Assembly (NCBI GenBank): GCA_937915975.1
Contig: CALGGL010000230.1
Span: 1-9,012 of the forward strand
Source: an uncultured Lachnospiraceae bacterium
GTDB lineage: Bacteria; Bacillota; Clostridia; Lachnospirales; Lachnospiraceae
DNA: 9,012 nucleotides
Direction of reading: 5' to 3'
Positions within the stretch are counted from its first letter, which is position 1. Every line of letters starts with the position of its first letter. The notes under the pieces are model-generated. The model saw only the letters and a program-made list of their open reading frames with translations, was not told the origin of the DNA and did not search any database. Positions 1-6,212 of the stretch are shown piece after piece. A program made the translations under genes and the position numbers.

Positions 1-1
1 C

Positions 2-859
2 GATGCAGAGAAGAAGGAACAGGAACAATATGAAGCAATGAAGCTTCGTATTCAGTACTCCTATGAAAATGATGATTATAATTATCTTGATGTCGTTTTC
101 ACCTCATCGGATATTTCCGGTATGGTTAATCAGGAGGAGTATGGTGAGCAGGTATATGCTTACGATTCAAAGATGCTAAGTGACTTGATATCAATCAGAC
201 AGAATATTTCGGATACAAAGGATTTGCTTAACAGCCAGCTTGCTGAGGTTGAAGAAATTGAAAGTCAGCTTACCGAGGATAGAGACGCAGTTCAGATAAT
301 GATAGAGGGTAAGGAAACCCAGATTAGTAATTATAATGCTTCTATAGAAGGCTACAATGAACAGATTGCCCAGTATCAGGCTGATATGGACAGCATAGAT
401 GCACAGATAGCGGCTATTATGGAGGAAAGAAGAAAACAGGAAGCTGCAGCAGCGGCTCAGGGACTTGATGTTCCTATATATTATACCGGAGGTAATTTCC
501 AGTGGCCTGTATCAAGCGGAGGAGTTATAACCTCTACCTTTGGCGCCAGATGGGGAACCATTCACCAGGGACTTGACATAGCTTGTCCTATAGGAACTCC
601 TATACTTGCGGGAGAATCAGGTACGGTTATTGCATCATATTACAGCAGCTCTGCGGGTGAATATATAGTTATTGACCACGGTAACGGAGTTGCAACGGAG
701 TATATGCACAACTCACAAAGACTTGTAAGTGTTGGAGATTATGTAACAAGAGGTCAGGTTATTGCATATTCCGGAAGTACGGGTTATTCGACAGGTCCTC
801 ACTGTCATTTTGGTGTAAGAATAAACGGAACAAGAGTTGATCCGCAGCCGTATTTGTAA
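2..859 (+). CDS. M23 family metallopeptidase with coiled coil, 5' partial
   Basis: This is an extracytoplasmic murein endopeptidase, or an EnvC-like hydrolase activator. The frame is open to the left edge, so the N-terminus and any signal peptide lie outside; the ATG at 38 is internal. Counting from that ATG, residues about 45-140 are rich in E, Q, I and L with heptad-like spacing and form a coiled coil, as in PcsB/EnvC-type proteins. Residues about 153-273 form the LytM/M23 domain. The zinc-site pattern is present: H176-x3-D180 (HQGLD) and H255-C-H257 (PHCHFG), with a further His in EYMHNS. All ligands expected of an active enzyme are therefore present. The protein ends directly after the domain (VDPQPYL), which is normal. 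A role in septal or side-wall peptidoglycan cleavage is inferred from the family. The S41 protease downstream is also a cell-envelope protein. Confidence 0.93.
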   Translation, partial: DAEKKEQEQYEAMKLRIQYSYENDDYNYLDVVFTSSDISGMVNQEEYGEQVYAYDSKMLSDLISIRQNISDTKDLLNSQLAEVEEIESQLTEDRDAVQIMIEGKETQISNYNASIEGYNEQIAQYQADMDSIDAQIAAIMEERRKQEAAAAAQGLDVPIYYTGGNFQWPVSSGGVITSTFGARWGTIHQGLDIACPIGTPILAGESGTVIASYYSSSAGEYIVIDHGNGVATEYMHNSQRLVSVGDYVTRGQVIAYSGSTGYSTGPHCHFGVRINGTRVDPQPYL

Positions 860-884
860 TTGGTTAAGAAAGATATACAATTCG

Positions 885-916
885 AAGCTTATGAGGCATT
901 TTGCCTTGTAAGCTTT
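885..916 (+). terminator. Probable terminator after the M23 gene
   Basis: An inverted repeat begins 26 bases after the stop codon. The arms at 885-898 and 902-915 pair over AAGCTTA and AGGCA with a two-base internal mismatch and a TTT loop. The T-run after it is poor (TTTAAGTTGTTT), so termination may be incomplete. Confidence 0.5.
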
Positions 917-961
917 AAGTTGTTTATATGACACAGACACATTATTGACATATTTTAATCA

Positions 962-989
962 CTTGCAGAACATAGTATGTTTATATAAT
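962..989 (+). promoter_or_regulatory. Candidate promoter of the S41 protease-guaA unit
   Basis: A perfect TATAAT stands at 984-989, about 33 bases before the chosen start codon. The best -35 partner is weak (CTTGCA at 962-967, 16-base spacer). A perfect TTGACA occurs at 945-950 but lies too far from this -10; it could only pair with CATAGT at 971-976 (20-base spacer). The region lies between a probable terminator and a strong ribosome binding site, which supports a promoter here, but the exact boxes are uncertain. Confidence 0.4.
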
Positions 990-1022
990 GAATTAAATTT
1001 TCAAAAAAGGAGAAGAATCGAA

Positions 1023-2255
1023 TTGAGAAAGAAAATATTAGCAGCGATTTTATCAACAGCCTTGGTGTTAAGTCTTTCCGGCTGCACAGCACCATGGAAT
1101 AAGGACAAGGAAGGCAAAAAAGGCGGAGGCAGTATAAACATTAATACAGAAGGGAAATCCTCCGGCGGAAATGTACTTGATGATGATGCCGTCAATGAAA
1201 AAATTGATGAAATAAACAGATATATAGACAGCTATTTTTATTTTGAAAAGGATCCTGAAAAGCAGGAGGAGGCTATATATGACGGTATAATGGAAGGCCT
1301 TGACGATCCGTATTCCGTATACTATACAAAGGAAGAATATGATGAATTAATGGAAGAGGATTCCGGAGAATATGTAGGTGTAGGTGCGGTTGTTACCCAG
1401 GGTGAAGATAAGAGGGTATCTGTTGTAAGACCTATAAAGAACAGCCCTGCTGAGGAAGCCGGAATAATGGCTGAGGATATTATAGTTGAGGTCGACGGTA
1501 CGGAAATCACCGATCAGGATCTTTCTCTTGTTGTGGACATGATAAGAGGTGAAGAGGGAACCACAGCTCATATAAAGGTTTACAGAGAGAGCATTAGCGA
1601 TTATATCGAATTTGAAATGGTAAGAAGAGTGGTTGAGAATTATTCGGTTTACTATGAAATGCTTCCTGATAATATCGCTTATATAGAGGTTCAGCAGTTC
1701 TATGACAATACACCTGCTGAGTTTAAGGAAGCAATAGAGGATGTCAGAGCTCAGGGCGCAAAGGGAATAATATTTGACTTAAGAGATAATCCGGGCGGAC
1801 TTTTAAATGCCGTTGCCGATATGTGTGATTATGTAATGGGCGAAGGAACAATAGTAACTGTTGAGGATAGAGACGGAAGAGTTCTTAATGACTATGAATC
1901 AGACGAGGAACAGCAGATTAATCTTCCGATGGTAGTGCTTGTAAACGGCAACAGCGCCAGTGCATCAGAGATATTTACAGGTGCACTTAAGGACAGCGGA
2001 AAGGCAAAGATAGTCGGAACCCAGACCTTTGGAAAGGGTATAGTTCAGTCTGTTATACCGCTTAGCGACGGAACCGCAATCAAGCTTACCATAGCAAAAT
2101 ATTTCACTCCGAACGGAAATGATATACACGAAATCGGTATAGAGCCTGACTACGTGGTTGAGCTTCCGGACGGCAGAGAAAATGCGGTTAATCTTCCTCA
2201 TGACGAGGACCCTCAGCTTGACAAAGCAATCGAGATAATCAAAAACTGGAAGTAA
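1023..2255 (+). CDS. S41 family C-terminal processing peptidase (lipoprotein, PDZ domain)
   Basis: This is a CtpA/CtpB-type serine protease of 410 residues, predicted to be anchored outside the membrane. I chose the TTG at 1023. It sits 10 bases after AAGGAG (1007-1012) and gives an N-terminus MRKK, a hydrophobic stretch and the lipobox LSGC. The in-frame TTG at 945 would put 26 unlikely residues ahead of the signal peptide, and it coincides with a TTGACA box. A Gly/Ser/Lys-rich linker follows the lipobox. Next come an N-terminal helical region, a PDZ domain (from GEYVGVGA to about EMVRRVV), and the S41 core with LRDNPGG. The catalytic Ser313 lies in NSASASE and Lys338 in TFGKG, with Gln342 after it. 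The 25-residue Ser-Lys spacing and the Gln match CtpB-type enzymes. Substrates cannot be read from the sequence. guaA starts 18 bases after the stop. Confidence 0.94.
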   Translation: MRKKILAAILSTALVLSLSGCTAPWNKDKEGKKGGGSININTEGKSSGGNVLDDDAVNEKIDEINRYIDSYFYFEKDPEKQEEAIYDGIMEGLDDPYSVYYTKEEYDELMEEDSGEYVGVGAVVTQGEDKRVSVVRPIKNSPAEEAGIMAEDIIVEVDGTEITDQDLSLVVDMIRGEEGTTAHIKVYRESISDYIEFEMVRRVVENYSVYYEMLPDNIAYIEVQQFYDNTPAEFKEAIEDVRAQGAKGIIFDLRDNPGGLLNAVADMCDYVMGEGTIVTVEDRDGRVLNDYESDEEQQINLPMVVLVNGNSASASEIFTGALKDSGKAKIVGTQTFGKGIVQSVIPLSDGTAIKLTIAKYFTPNGNDIHEIGIEPDYVVELPDGRENAVNLPHDEDPQLDKAIEIIKNWK

Positions 2256-2273
2256 GATAGAAAGGACTAAAAA

Positions 2274-3884
2274 ATGGCTAAGGAAATGATTATCGTCCTT
2301 GATTTCGGAGGACAGTATAACCAACTGATAGCAAGACGAGTAAGGGAATGCAATGTATATGCTGAAGTACATCCGTATACTCTTACCCTTGATAAGATAA
2401 AGGAAATGAATCCGAAGGGAATTATATTTACCGGAGGACCTAACAGCGTTTATGATGATGCGTCACCAAGATACGGAAAGGAAATATTTGATATAGGAGT
2501 TCCGATACTTGGAATATGCTACGGCTCACAGCTTATGGCATATACTCTTGGAGGAGAGGTTAAGACTGCACCTGTAAGTGAGTACGGAAGGACAGAAACG
2601 TTTATAGATACAGGTTCAGCATCATCAGATAATCAAAATACAGATGTCGAAGTAGAATCAAGCTATATATCATCCAAACTTTTTGACGGGGTTTCATCCA
2701 AGGTTAATACATGGATGAGTCATACGGATTACATAGCAAAGGTGCCGGAGGGCTTTAGAATAACTGCGCACACCAAGGATTGTCCGGTTGCCGCTATGGA
2801 GGATGAAAAAAGAAACTTTTATGCAACCCAGTTTCATCCTGAGGTAATGCATACCGAACAAGGTCAGAAGATAATTAGCAATTTTGTCTATAAGGTATGT
2901 GGATGCACCGGTGACTGGCGCATGGATTCCTTTGTGGAAACTACCATAAAGCAGATACGTGAAAAGGTTGGAAACGGAAAGGTGCTTTGCGCACTGTCAG
3001 GTGGCGTAGATTCATCTGTTGCGGCCGTCCTTTTATCAAAGGCTGTAGGAAAGCAACTTACTTGTGTATTCGTAGACCATGGCTTACTTCGTAAAAATGA
3101 GGGCGATGAGGTAGAGGCAGTATTTGGCCCTGACGGACCATACGACCTTAACTTTATAAGAGTTAATGCACAGGACAGATTTTATATAAAGCTTGCAGGT
3201 GTAACAGAACCTGAGGATAAAAGAAAGATAATCGGTGAAGAATTTATCCGTGTATTTGAAGAAGAAGCAAAGAAAATCGGTGCTGTAGATTTCCTTGTTC
3301 AGGGAACCATCTATCCGGATGTTATAGAATCGGGACTCGGCAAATCAGCAGTTATAAAGAGCCACCATAACGTAGGGGGACTGCCTGATTATGTGGACTT
3401 CAAAGAGATAATTGAACCGCTTCGTATGCTTTTTAAGGACGAGGTTAGAAAGGCAGGACTTGAGCTTGGCATACCTGATTACCTTGTGTTCCGTCAGCCG
3501 TTTCCGGGACCGGGACTTGGCATAAGAATAGTCGGTGATATAACTGCCGAAAAGGTAGCTATGGTTCAGGATGCAGATGCAATCTATCGTGAGGAGATAG
3601 ATAAGGCATATGACGAAGGCTTGTTAAAGACCAAGCCAAATCAGTACTTTGCTGCACTTACCAATATGCGTTCTGTCGGCGTAATGGGCGACTTCAGAAC
3701 CTACGACTATGCCGTAGCACTTCGCGCGGTTAACACAAGTGACTTCATGACCGCCGATTGTACTGATATACCGTTTGAGGTATTACAGCGCGTGATGAAC
3801 AGGATAATAAATGAAGTAAAGGGTGTAAACAGAGTGATGTATGACTTGACGAGCAAACCGCCCGGAACGATCGAGATGGAATAA
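2274..3884 (+). CDS. guaA: GMP synthase (glutamine-hydrolysing)
   Basis: This enzyme converts XMP, glutamine and ATP to GMP, the last step of guanine nucleotide synthesis in the cytoplasm. The N-terminal class I glutamine amidotransferase domain has its nucleophile Cys82 in GICYGSQ, and His188 and Glu190 in QFHPEV. The ATP pyrophosphatase P-loop SGGVDSS is at 242-248. The C-terminal dimerisation domain includes [11 protein letters not shown] and ends KPPGTIEME. The start is an ATG 7 bases after AAAGGA. At 536 residues it is longer than the usual 510-525. The extra length is an insertion at about residues 110-130, rich in S, D, N and E, between EYGRTE and SSKLFDGV, probably a surface loop. The usual Trp in the terminal IEWE is Met here. 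The short gap to the protease gene suggests one transcript. Confidence 0.98.
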   Translation: MAKEMIIVLDFGGQYNQLIARRVRECNVYAEVHPYTLTLDKIKEMNPKGIIFTGGPNSVYDDASPRYGKEIFDIGVPILGICYGSQLMAYTLGGEVKTAPVSEYGRTETFIDTGSASSDNQNTDVEVESSYISSKLFDGVSSKVNTWMSHTDYIAKVPEGFRITAHTKDCPVAAMEDEKRNFYATQFHPEVMHTEQGQKIISNFVYKVCGCTGDWRMDSFVETTIKQIREKVGNGKVLCALSGGVDSSVAAVLLSKAVGKQLTCVFVDHGLLRKNEGDEVEAVFGPDGPYDLNFIRVNAQDRFYIKLAGVTEPEDKRKIIGEEFIRVFEEEAKKIGAVDFLVQGTIYPDVIESGLGKSAVIKSHHNVGGLPDYVDFKEIIEPLRMLFKDEVRKAGLELGIPDYLVFRQPFPGPGLGIRIVGDITAEKVAMVQDADAIYREEIDKAYDEGLLKTKPNQYFAALTNMRSVGVMGDFRTYDYAVALRAVNTSDFMTADCTDIPFEVLQRVMNRIINEVKGVNRVMYDLTSKPPGTIEME

Positions 3885-3891
3885 GCGCAAA

Positions 3892-3938
3892 AAAGCCGCA
3901 AACCCGCATAAATACTGAGTTTGTGGCTTTGAATTTTT
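3892..3938 (+). terminator. Rho-independent terminator of guaA
   Basis: The arms AAAGCCGCAAAC (3892-3903) and GTTTGTGGCTTT (3919-3930) pair over 12 positions with one G-T wobble. The run GAATTTTT follows. The hairpin starts 7 bases after the guaA stop codon. The A-run on the left arm could also let it act on the minus strand behind the integrase gene. Confidence 0.85.
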
Positions 3939-4012
3939 CTCCGTGAGATTAATATGAGATTATAAATTTTGTTTTTTAAATCAAATTTTTTCCCCATTAT
4001 TCTCTGAGATTA
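3937..4012. repeat. Three TGAGATTA repeats at the presumed left end
   Basis: TGAGATTA occurs at 3944-3951, 3955-3962 and 4005-4012. The first and third copies are both preceded by TTCTC, giving a longer imperfect direct repeat (3937-3951 and 4000-4012). The third copy lies within the 3' end of the integrase gene. They fall where arm-type integrase binding sites or an attachment core would be expected, but that role is inferred from position only. Confidence 0.4.
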
Positions 4013-5117
4013 CAGGCATATCCTTGTTTTTAGCGTCCTGATTATCAGTTGAATTTACTAATTCATCTATCCTAAGTGCGAGCTCTGTATCTTTTTCCGG
4101 ATACAGATGGGAATAGATATCCCATGTAACTTTAACTGAATTATGGCCAAGTCTTTCGGATATCTGCTTGATATCCACTTTCATATCTATTAATAAAGAA
4201 GCATGCGAGTGCCTTAAATCGTGCATCCTTATCTCTTTAACGCCGGCTTTTTTAGCACAGGCATGAAATACGCGTGCTGCAGAGCTTTTGGTGAAGTAGA
4301 ATATCCTATCATCATAATGAAGACCATATAAGCTTCCTAAATATTCCAATATATCATCATAAAGAAAATTTGGGATTGTTATAATGCGTTTGCTCTTGTC
4401 CGTTTTAGGAGTAAGAAAGACCTGCTCTCCGTCAACTATAGCGAAATTTTTACATATGTTAATTCGTCTATCCTCATATATATCTTCCGGAGTAAGAGCC
4501 AAAGCTTCTCCTGAACGCATACCAGTATAAAAAAGGATATTGAAAAACAACTTATATGCCGGCTTATTTACACAGGCTATAAACTTATCGAATTCTGCTT
4601 TAGTCCAAAAGTCCATTTCATCGGCGTTATTTTTGCCTATTGCTCCTACGAGATAGCATGGATTCTGGACAAGACCATAATGTTTGACTGCATAATTAAG
4701 TATTGCAGATAGCTGCGAATGTATTGTTTTTATATATGTCTGAGAATAAGGCTCGCCTTTATCATCGCGATACGCCAATATAGTATTCTGCCAATTTATA
4801 ACAGTAATAGTATCTATATCGCAAACTCTCAACTTTTCAAAGTAAGGCATTATTTTTGTATTTATAATATTACATTTGGTGCCCATGGTCGTGGGCTTAA
4901 TCCTTGGTTCAAGGTGATCCAAGTAATTAGCTACTAAGGCACCAAATGTAATATCTGAAGAACGTTGTAGAGTGTCCAGGAAGTCTTTTTCAAACTTCGA
5001 AGCTTCTCCTTTGGTCCTGAATCCTCTCTTGACTGTATGTTTTCTTGCACCGGTCCAATCTTTATAATAAAAAGCTGCATACCATGTGCCTCTTTCTTTG
5101 TCTTTATATACCGGCAT
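3981..5117 (-). CDS. int: Site-specific tyrosine recombinase (element integrase)
   Basis: This 378-residue protein catalyses integration and excision. The N-terminus (about 1-50; GTWYAAFYYKDWTGARK, then an aromatic/basic sheet) resembles the arm-DNA-binding domain of Tn916/phage-type integrases. Residues about 55-150 are the SAM-like core-binding domain, and about 165-340 the catalytic domain. The active-site set is complete: Arg201 (TGMRSGEAL), Lys238 (TPKT), His299 and Arg302 (HDLRHSH), His325 (LGH), and the nucleophile Tyr335 (WDIYSHL). The tail after the Tyr is long, polar and probably flexible. The ATG at 5117 is preceded by GGGAGAGG, and no clear promoter was found immediately upstream. 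It is transcribed towards guaA, and the attachment site should lie in the 3' end of guaA or in the gap between the genes. Confidence 0.95.
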   Translation of the reverse strand: MPVYKDKERGTWYAAFYYKDWTGARKHTVKRGFRTKGEASKFEKDFLDTLQRSSDITFGALVANYLDHLEPRIKPTTMGTKCNIINTKIMPYFEKLRVCDIDTITVINWQNTILAYRDDKGEPYSQTYIKTIHSQLSAILNYAVKHYGLVQNPCYLVGAIGKNNADEMDFWTKAEFDKFIACVNKPAYKLFFNILFYTGMRSGEALALTPEDIYEDRRINICKNFAIVDGEQVFLTPKTDKSKRIITIPNFLYDDILEYLGSLYGLHYDDRIFYFTKSSAARVFHACAKKAGVKEIRMHDLRHSHASLLIDMKVDIKQISERLGHNSVKVTWDIYSHLYPEKDTELALRIDELVNSTDNQDAKNKDMPVISENNGEKI

Positions 5118-5142
5118 TGTCGCCTCTCCCTTTATTTTTTTA

Positions 5143-5170
5143 TTGCAAAAAATCGCAAATAGTGTATAAT
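5143..5170 (+). promoter_or_regulatory. Promoter of the candidate antisense RNA
   Basis: TTGCAA (5143-5148) and a perfect TATAAT (5165-5170) are separated by 16 bases. This promoter points away from the integrase gene, and there is no plus-strand open frame close downstream. A strong terminator lies about 90 bases on, so the likely product is a short untranslated RNA starting near 5177. Confidence 0.6.
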
Positions 5171-5176
5171 ATACTT

Positions 5177-5272
5177 AACAAGACAACCGAGCGATAGCTA
5201 CTACCTATCCGCTCCTTATATGATAAGTGAAAAATAGCACCTAACTTTGCAGAGCTGGGGTGCTATTTTTTA
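5177..5272 (+). ncRNA. Candidate antisense antitoxin RNA (about 95 nt)
   Basis: The limits come from the TATAAT at 5165-5170 and the T-run at 5266-5271. The RNA would carry a 5' hairpin in which GAGCGATAG (5189-5197) pairs with CTATC-CGCTC (5205-5214) around one bulged C, with loop CTACTAC. It would end in the 12-bp terminator stem. Its 3' half is complementary to the 3' end of the toxin mRNA, covering the stop codon, the last codons and the shared terminator. That is the convergent, tail-to-tail arrangement of TxpA/RatA- and Fst-type systems. No ribosome binding site with a start codon was seen in it. Transcription is inferred and has not been shown. Confidence 0.55.
5230..5271. terminator. 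Bidirectional terminator shared by toxin mRNA and antisense RNA
   Basis: AAAAATAGCACC (5230-5241) pairs perfectly over 12 bp with GGTGCTATTTTT (5259-5270) around a 17-base loop. Because the outer part of the stem is A/T, a T-run follows the GC part in both directions: six T on the plus strand and five on the minus. The toxin stop codon TAG lies inside the stem. Confidence 0.85.
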
Positions 5273-5349
5273 TGTGATACGTACTCTAAAATGGCTACTA
5301 TAAGTAACGCTATGGTTAATATAATCATCATTTCTTCGTATGAACTCAT
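5263..5349 (-). CDS. Holin-like type I toxin peptide (28 aa)
   Basis: This short frame encodes a 28-residue peptide beginning MSSYEEMMIIL. A hydrophobic transmembrane stretch (residues about 7-21) follows, and the end is polar and basic (SHKK). The MSxYExxM start and single membrane helix match the 'putative holin-like toxin' family (Hol_Tox; related in design to TxpA, BsrG and Fst). Members of those type I toxin groups act at the cell membrane and are silenced by antisense RNAs. The ATG at 5349 is preceded by GGAAGGGAGTGG, which holds the ribosome binding site. The stop codon falls within a strong terminator, and an antisense transcript converges from the other side. A hydrophobic 62-codon frame on the opposite strand is the antisense shadow of this gene. 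Toxicity is a family-based inference. Confidence 0.8.
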   Translation of the reverse strand: MSSYEEMMIILTIALLIVAILEYVSHKK

Positions 5350-5351
5350 AA

Positions 5352-5406
5352 GCCACCACTCCCTTCCAAGACGTGAACGGAATGGCAGGGCACCCCTCGG
5401 TTGCCC
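5352..5406 (-). promoter_or_regulatory. Structured toxin leader that can mask the ribosome binding site
   Basis: Read as minus-strand RNA, two stems follow each other. GGGCA (5406-5402) pairs with TGCCC (5392-5388). Then CTGCCATTCC (5388-5379) can pair with GGAGTGGTGG (5362-5353) over 10 positions, three of them G-U. The second stem takes up part of the purine-rich ribosome binding site. Leader structures that delay translation are a regular feature of type I toxins. The two stems meet at base 5388. Confidence 0.5.
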
Positions 5407-5416
5407 GGGTAAGTAC

Positions 5417-5422
5417 ATTATA
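5417..5422 (-). promoter_or_regulatory. Candidate -10 box of the toxin mRNA
   Basis: A perfect TATAAT on the minus strand abuts the stop codon of the upstream TPR-like gene. Transcription from it would start near 5410, exactly ahead of the leader stems. No good -35 box is visible at the usual distance, so the promoter may be weak, or the toxin may be read from upstream. Confidence 0.4.
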
Positions 5423-6112
5423 TTATTTTCCTTTATCTTTATGATAGTTATAGGATTCCTCCATAGACTTAAGCGTTAATAAATCTAATTCTTTATTTGA
5501 TAAAATCCCATCGTTTTCTCGATGCAATCTTCCACTATAGAAAGACGAGTAATAAGGTTCACCAAGTAGTTGCAATCTCTTTTCGATATAAGCTTCGTGC
5601 TCAGGGTCATAAATATTGTCTTCTATATTGGTCTTAAACTCAAGTTCTTTCATGGTTGTATTTTCAATTTCATAGTATATTGGATCCTTATTTTGGGGTT
5701 CATAAAAATCTATTTCCTTTGGCTCATAGCTGTAATCGGGTTCGCCTTCAATATAAAGAGGTAAGGAATAAATCAAATCATCTTTGTGTTCATTTAGTTC
5801 TTTGATTTTTCTTTTTACAGATATACTTTTGTTCAAAGATAGCGCATATTCATAATGTTGGAGAGCTGCGCCCTTTATATTGCATTTATAATATAAGTCT
5901 GCTAATTCCTTATGGGCGAGAGAAAGCTGATATTCTGACATTTTATGATTTTTCTCCGAATTACATAGCAATAGTATTATTTGTTTTTCTGTTTTTTTGT
6001 CATTGATTGATGATTCACCCAGTCTAATAAGACGCAAAGCTTCATTACACATTAAATAAGGCGAGTGTATAGGCCGTTGTTCATATTTTGGTGACCACTT
6101 CTTGATATCCAA
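5423..6112 (-). CDS. Hypothetical protein with TPR-like repeat (229 aa)
   Basis: I do not recognise this family. The start is a TTG at 6112, supported by AAGGAG 8 bases upstream. No signal peptide or membrane segment is visible. Residues about 60-105 read as a helical hairpin of tetratricopeptide type (LAHKELADLYYKCNIKGAALQHYEYALSL split over two helices), suggesting protein-protein contact. Residues about 115-190 are acidic and rich in Tyr, Pro and Glu, without clear repeats. The C-terminus is helical and polar. There is no HExxH, so it is not an ImmA-type protease even though it stands where that gene often lies in integrative elements, between integrase and repressor. It follows the repressor gene by about 100 bases on the same strand and may be co-transcribed with it. 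A role as partner or modulator of the repressor is only a positional guess. Confidence 0.75.
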   Translation of the reverse strand: MDIKKWSPKYEQRPIHSPYLMCNEALRLIRLGESSINDKKTEKQIILLLCNSEKNHKMSEYQLSLAHKELADLYYKCNIKGAALQHYEYALSLNKSISVKRKIKELNEHKDDLIYSLPLYIEGEPDYSYEPKEIDFYEPQNKDPIYYEIENTTMKELEFKTNIEDNIYDPEHEAYIEKRLQLLGEPYYSSFYSGRLHRENDGILSNKELDLLTLKSMEESYNYHKDKGK

Positions 6113-6131
6113 CTTAATTCTCCTTCCGATA

Positions 6132-6151
6132 CTGCCTGCTGCAACAGGCAG
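6132..6151 (-). other. Hairpin ahead of the TPR-like gene
   Basis: CTGCCTG (6132-6138) and CAGGCAG (6145-6151) form a perfect 7-bp stem with a 6-base loop, about 10 bases before the AAGGAG of the downstream gene. No T-run follows on either strand, so it is not a normal terminator. It could influence mRNA stability or translation in the repressor transcript. Confidence 0.4.
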
Positions 6152-6188
6152 ATGTACTATCGTCTCTTATTAATATATTTTCTCCTAT

Positions 6189-6210
6189 AGCCCCGGTACC
6201 ACGCGAGGCT
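6189..6210 (-). other. Hairpin just after the repressor stop codon
   Basis: On the minus strand AGCCTCG pairs with CGGGGCT (one G-U) around an 8-base loop, starting 2 bases after the repressor stop codon. No T-run follows, so read-through into the TPR-like gene is expected. Confidence 0.35.
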
Positions 6211-6212
6211 TA

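Noticed and set aside
945..1022. TTG at 945 as start of the S41 protease
   Set aside because: It would put 26 residues before an evident lipoprotein signal peptide, has no ribosome binding site, and forms part of a TTGACA motif. The TTG at 1023 has AAGGAG at good spacing.
4719..4937. Plus-strand 72-codon frame inside the integrase region
   Set aside because: It lies wholly within the well-supported integrase gene on the other strand, with no family resemblance and no ribosome binding site.
5184..5403. CAACCGAG shared by the antisense RNA (5184-5191) and the toxin leader (minus, 5403-5396) as a pairing site
   Set aside because: Both RNAs carry it in the same sense, so the two copies cannot pair with each other. 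It is noted only as an inverted repeat flanking the locus.
5291..5479. Plus-strand hydrophobic 62-codon frame
   Set aside because: It is the antisense of the 28-residue toxin and its leader. It has no ribosome binding site, and the minus-strand reading explains the sequence better.
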